Positions 30,340 through 32,777 of a stretch of DNA of 32,777 nucleotides are shown here, piece by piece. How positions within the stretch are numbered: position 1 is the first letter of the stretch; every line of letters starts with the position of its first letter. Where the stretch lies: positions 1 through 32,777 of the forward strand of contig DASRSD010000158.1 of assembly GCA_035656635.1 (NCBI GenBank), in the 5' to 3' direction. Source of the stretch: Pirellulales bacterium. Its GTDB lineage: Bacteria; Planctomycetota; Planctomycetia; Pirellulales; JADZDJ01. Made by a program: the position numbers and the translations under genes. The notes beneath the pieces are model-generated. The model worked only from the letters and a program-made list of their open reading frames with translations, was not told the DNA's origin and did no database searches.

Positions 30340-32777
30340 TTAGCGCGGCCGCGTCTGAGGCGTGCCTGGAAGTTCGCCCAGCAATTCGCTCTGCCACTCG
30401 TGCAACTTTTGCAGTGCCGCCATTGGGGTAAGCGAGTCCAAGTCTAAGCAGCGGACTTTTTCCACCAGCGGATGTACTTCTGCAGCAAACAGGGTCAACT
30501 GCAAATCGCCTGCGCGTGTTTTTTTCCCCCGCACGCCAATTTTCGGCCGCCCTTCGCTATCCAAATGCTCCTGCTCTAGCTGCGCGAGAATTTGTTTGGC
30601 CCGATGGTTCACTTCTGCTGGCACGCCGGCCAGTCGGGCCACGTGAATGCCATAACTTTTGTCAGCCGCTCCTTCCAATATTTTGTGTAAAAACACGACC
30701 TGCTCGTCCCATTCGCGGACCGCCACGTTCAGATTGCGGACGCTCGACAACGTTTTGGCCAAATCGGTCAACTCGTGGTAATGCGTGGCGAAGAGCGTGC
30801 GGCAGCCGCTGTGATCGTGCAAATACTCGACCACCGCCCAGGCCAGCGACACGCCGTCGTAAGTGCTGGTGCCGCGCCCAATTTCATCTAAGATCACCAA
30901 GCTCCGCGGGGTAGCGGTGTTCAAAATGCGGGCGGTCTCGGTCATTTCCACCATAAAGGTACTTTGGCCGCGGCTCAACTCGTCGCTGGCGCCGACTCGG
31001 GCGAAAATGTGATCGGCCAATCCCATCGTCGCTTCGCGCGCCGGCACGAAGCTGCCGATTTGAGCCATGAGTGTCATCGATGCGACCTGGCGAATGTACG
31101 TGCTTTTGCCGGCCATGTTGGGGCCGGTGATGAGCAAAATCAGCCCTTCGTCGGGCGAGGCCACGGTATCGTTGGGCACGAAAGAACCGTCGGGCAACAG
31201 GCCGTCCAGCACCGGATGCCGACCATCGCGAATGGCCAGCACCGGCTCATCCACCAGCGTCGGCCGGCAGTAATTGCGGGAGCGTGCCAAATCTGCCAGG
31301 CCGACCAGCACATCCAATTGCGCCAAGGCTGCGGCAGTGGCTTGCAGCCGACGCACTTGGCCGGCGACAAACTCACGCAGTTCCATAAACAGATCGTATT
31401 CAAGGTGCTTGGCGCGTTCATCGGCGGTTAGAACTTTTTCCTCGTACTCTTTGAGTTCCGGCGTGATGTAGCGCTCCGCATTTTTCACGGTTTGCTTGCG
31501 GATGTAGTTTTCAGGAATTTTGTATCCATGGCTGTGGGTGACTTCGATGTAGTAGCCAAAAACCTTATTGAAGCCGACCTTCAAATTGGCGATTCCGGTT
31601 CGCACTGCCTCTTCCGCCTGATAACGCGCAATCCATTGCTTGCCGCCGGTGGCCAATTCGCGCAGGCCGTCCAATTCAGCATGGTAGCCGGGTCGAATAA
31701 TGCCCCCCTCGCGGCTTTGCAATGGACAATTTTCCACCATCGCCGTTTCCAAGCGCTCGCGAATTTCAGGGTACAGATCTATCTGGATGTCCAGATGCGA
31801 CAGCAGCTCACTGCGCCGACCGGTAATTTTAGCTTTCAGCGCCGGCAAGGCCGCCAGAGTTTGACTCACGTGACTCAAATCGCGCGGACTGGCTCGACCG
31901 GTGATGATTCGTGCCAGCAGCCGTTGAACATCGTAAATGCCGCGCAGCTTTTCGCGCAGATCGCCGGTCAAGCGAGCATCGGCCACCAACTCCGCAATCG
32001 CATCCAGCCGCTGGTTAATGGGTGCGATTTCTGCCAGCGGATTGGCGACCCATTCGGCCATTAAACGCGAGCCCATTGACGTGACTGTCCGATCGAGCAC
32101 CGCCAACAGCGTTCCCTCACGACGGCCATCACGGAGCGTATGCGTGATTTCCAAACTGCGGCGTGTCGATTGATCGATTTCTAAAGTACTTCCGGCGTGA
32201 TAGCGCAGCAGGCGATCCAAATGCGAAAGCGACGCTTTTTGCGTTTCGCGCAGGTAATCCAAAATCGCGCCTGCTGCCCGAATGGCGAGTACATCGGTTC
32301 CCGCATCGAAACCAAAGCCTTCCAGAGTAGCGGTGCCGAAATGGGAGGTCAGCAATTCGATCGCAGTCGGCAGCGAAAATGCCCAGACGGGGCGCCGCGT
32401 AAACAATGTCTTTTCCTGGAGTTGGCCGTTCGAAATTACCGGCGATGCGTGGCCAGCGGCCAGCGGTAAGTGGCCGGTGGATTGGCCATTTTGATTGCCG
32501 ACCTGTCCAACTTGCGGAATGCCTGCCAGCGGAACGGGCAAATCTTCTTCAATCAAACACTCTGCTGGAGCGATGCAGGCCAATTGATCTGCCCATCTGC
32601 TTTGCGGAACGGTGGCCGCTTGAAAGCGTCCGGTCGAAAGCTCAACCCAGGCCAAACCGATGTTTCCTTCAGCCTGTTCTCTGGGCGACGTGACAAGCGC
32701 CGCCAAATAATTATTTTCCCGTGGATCGAGCAGCGCCTCGTCGGTCAACGTGCCGGGGGTTACGACCCGAGTTACTT
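30340..32777 (-). CDS. mutS: DNA mismatch repair protein MutS, N-terminus cut by the window edge
   Basis: Recognises mismatches and, with MutL, starts repair. The frame is open to 32777 with the conserved TRVVTPGTLTDEALLDPRENN near the edge, so about 100 residues of the N-terminal mismatch-recognition domain are missing only because the window ends. The core and clamp domains follow. The ATPase domain has Walker A GPNMAGKSTYIRQ and the Walker B/signature region DEIGRGTSTYDG, with the ATHYHEL motif after. Oddity: a low-complexity insert between IPQVGQV and KTLFTRRPVWAF is encoded by a 7-bp-period array (32450-32484). The C-terminal end is at 30340. No gene upstream can be seen. Confidence 0.97.
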   Translation of the reverse strand, partial: VTRVVTPGTLTDEALLDPRENNYLAALVTSPREQAEGNIGLAWVELSTGRFQAATVPQSRWADQLACIAPAECLIEEDLPVPLAGIPQVGQVGNQNGQSTGHLPLAAGHASPVISNGQLQEKTLFTRRPVWAFSLPTAIELLTSHFGTATLEGFGFDAGTDVLAIRAAGAILDYLRETQKASLSHLDRLLRYHAGSTLEIDQSTRRSLEITHTLRDGRREGTLLAVLDRTVTSMGSRLMAEWVANPLAEIAPINQRLDAIAELVADARLTGDLREKLRGIYDVQRLLARIITGRASPRDLSHVSQTLAALPALKAKITGRRSELLSHLDIQIDLYPEIRERLETAMVENCPLQSREGGIIRPGYHAELDGLRELATGGKQWIARYQAEEAVRTGIANLKVGFNKVFGYYIEVTHSHGYKIPENYIRKQTVKNAERYITPELKEYEEKVLTADERAKHLEYDLFMELREFVAGQVRRLQATAAALAQLDVLVGLADLARSRNYCRPTLVDEPVLAIRDGRHPVLDGLLPDGSFVPNDTVASPDEGLILLITGPNMAGKSTYIRQVASMTLMAQIGSFVPAREATMGLADHIFARVGASDELSRGQSTFMVEMTETARILNTATPRSLVILDEIGRGTSTYDGVSLAWAVVEYLHDHSGCRTLFATHYHELTDLAKTLSSVRNLNVAVREWDEQVVFLHKILEGAADKSYGIHVARLAGVPAEVNHRAKQILAQLEQEHLDSEGRPKIGVRGKKTRAGDLQLTLFAAEVHPLVEKVRCLDLDSLTPMAALQKLHEWQSELLGELPGTPQTRPR
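32450..32484. repeat. Heptamer array inside mutS
   Basis: Five consecutive 7-bp units on the plus strand: TGGCCAG, CGGCCAG, CGGTAAG, TGGCCGG, TGGATTG. A nearby inverted pair is TTACCG (32436-32441) and CGGTAA (32464-32469). The segment encodes Gly, Gln, Ser, Thr and Ala-rich residues (about 30) that are not expected at this position in MutS, so it is probably an in-frame insert. Confidence 0.6.

Overview
The window reads as chromosomal DNA from a planctomycete, most likely a Pirellulales-like lineage. This is an inference from several things together: a secreted subtilase with a C-terminal PEP-CTERM sorting signal, secreted proteins of planctomycete type (thioredoxin-like, a duplicated beta-rich domain), a GAF-PAS-PilZ protein next to a degenerate GGDEF protein, many genes without a clear Shine-Dalgarno, and many palindromic or short-period repeats in spacers and even inside reading frames. 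No rRNA, tRNA, CRISPR array, prophage or transposase gene was seen.

Layout. 1-199 is the tail of a possible Fur-family regulator, followed by a palindromic repeat. 373-4499 (minus strand) holds metG and polX. 4500-5077 is a long spacer with a nested palindromic repeat and then a hairpin-rich leader that runs into the start codon of a thioredoxin/trypsin-like protease fusion (5078-6763). 6918-9692 is a two-gene signalling pair: a membrane protein with a degenerate GGDEF domain and a GAF-PAS-PilZ protein. 9757-12049 (minus) is cdd-nupC (pyrimidine deamination and uptake). 12115-14694 has a methyltransferase, a secreted alpha/beta hydrolase, a PPOX-fold protein and a YciI-like protein. 14803-15287 is a small RelE/ParE-type toxin-antitoxin pair. 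15308-18606 (minus) is a deo-type nucleoside catabolism operon, deoC - four-helix-bundle gene - punA - pyrimidine-nucleoside phosphorylase. 18815-21429 has hisI, a thioesterase (minus), an ACT-domain protein, a small membrane protein and a CPBP protease. 21782-25261 has a duplicated-domain secreted protein and a thioredoxin-like secreted protein that converge on a terminator, then an aldehyde dehydrogenase. 25458-28449 has a Uma2 nuclease-fold protein and an orphan FdhF/YdeP-like molybdopterin oxidoreductase. 28487-32777 (minus) has the PEP-CTERM subtilase and mutS, which runs off the window.

The metabolic theme is nucleoside salvage. NupC imports nucleosides, Cdd deaminates (deoxy)cytidine, the two phosphorylases release bases, and DeoC cleaves deoxyribose-5-phosphate to acetaldehyde and glyceraldehyde-3-phosphate. 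The aldehyde dehydrogenase could oxidise the acetaldehyde, but it is a separate transcription unit and that link is speculative.

The most unusual content is the repeats. The whole deoC-punA spacer is a ~450-bp unit with inverted arrays of 7-bp repeats at its ends and a four-helix-bundle (23S rRNA IVP/Avd-like) gene inside. Heptamer-period arrays of different sequence also fill the metG-polX spacer and lie in frame inside mutS; a related short-period array precedes the thioesterase. A twin-hairpin element sits in frame inside the CPBP protease, and an extra in-frame segment sits inside metG. Together these suggest an active, poorly described class of small repeat elements that tolerate insertion at gene boundaries and inside reading frames.
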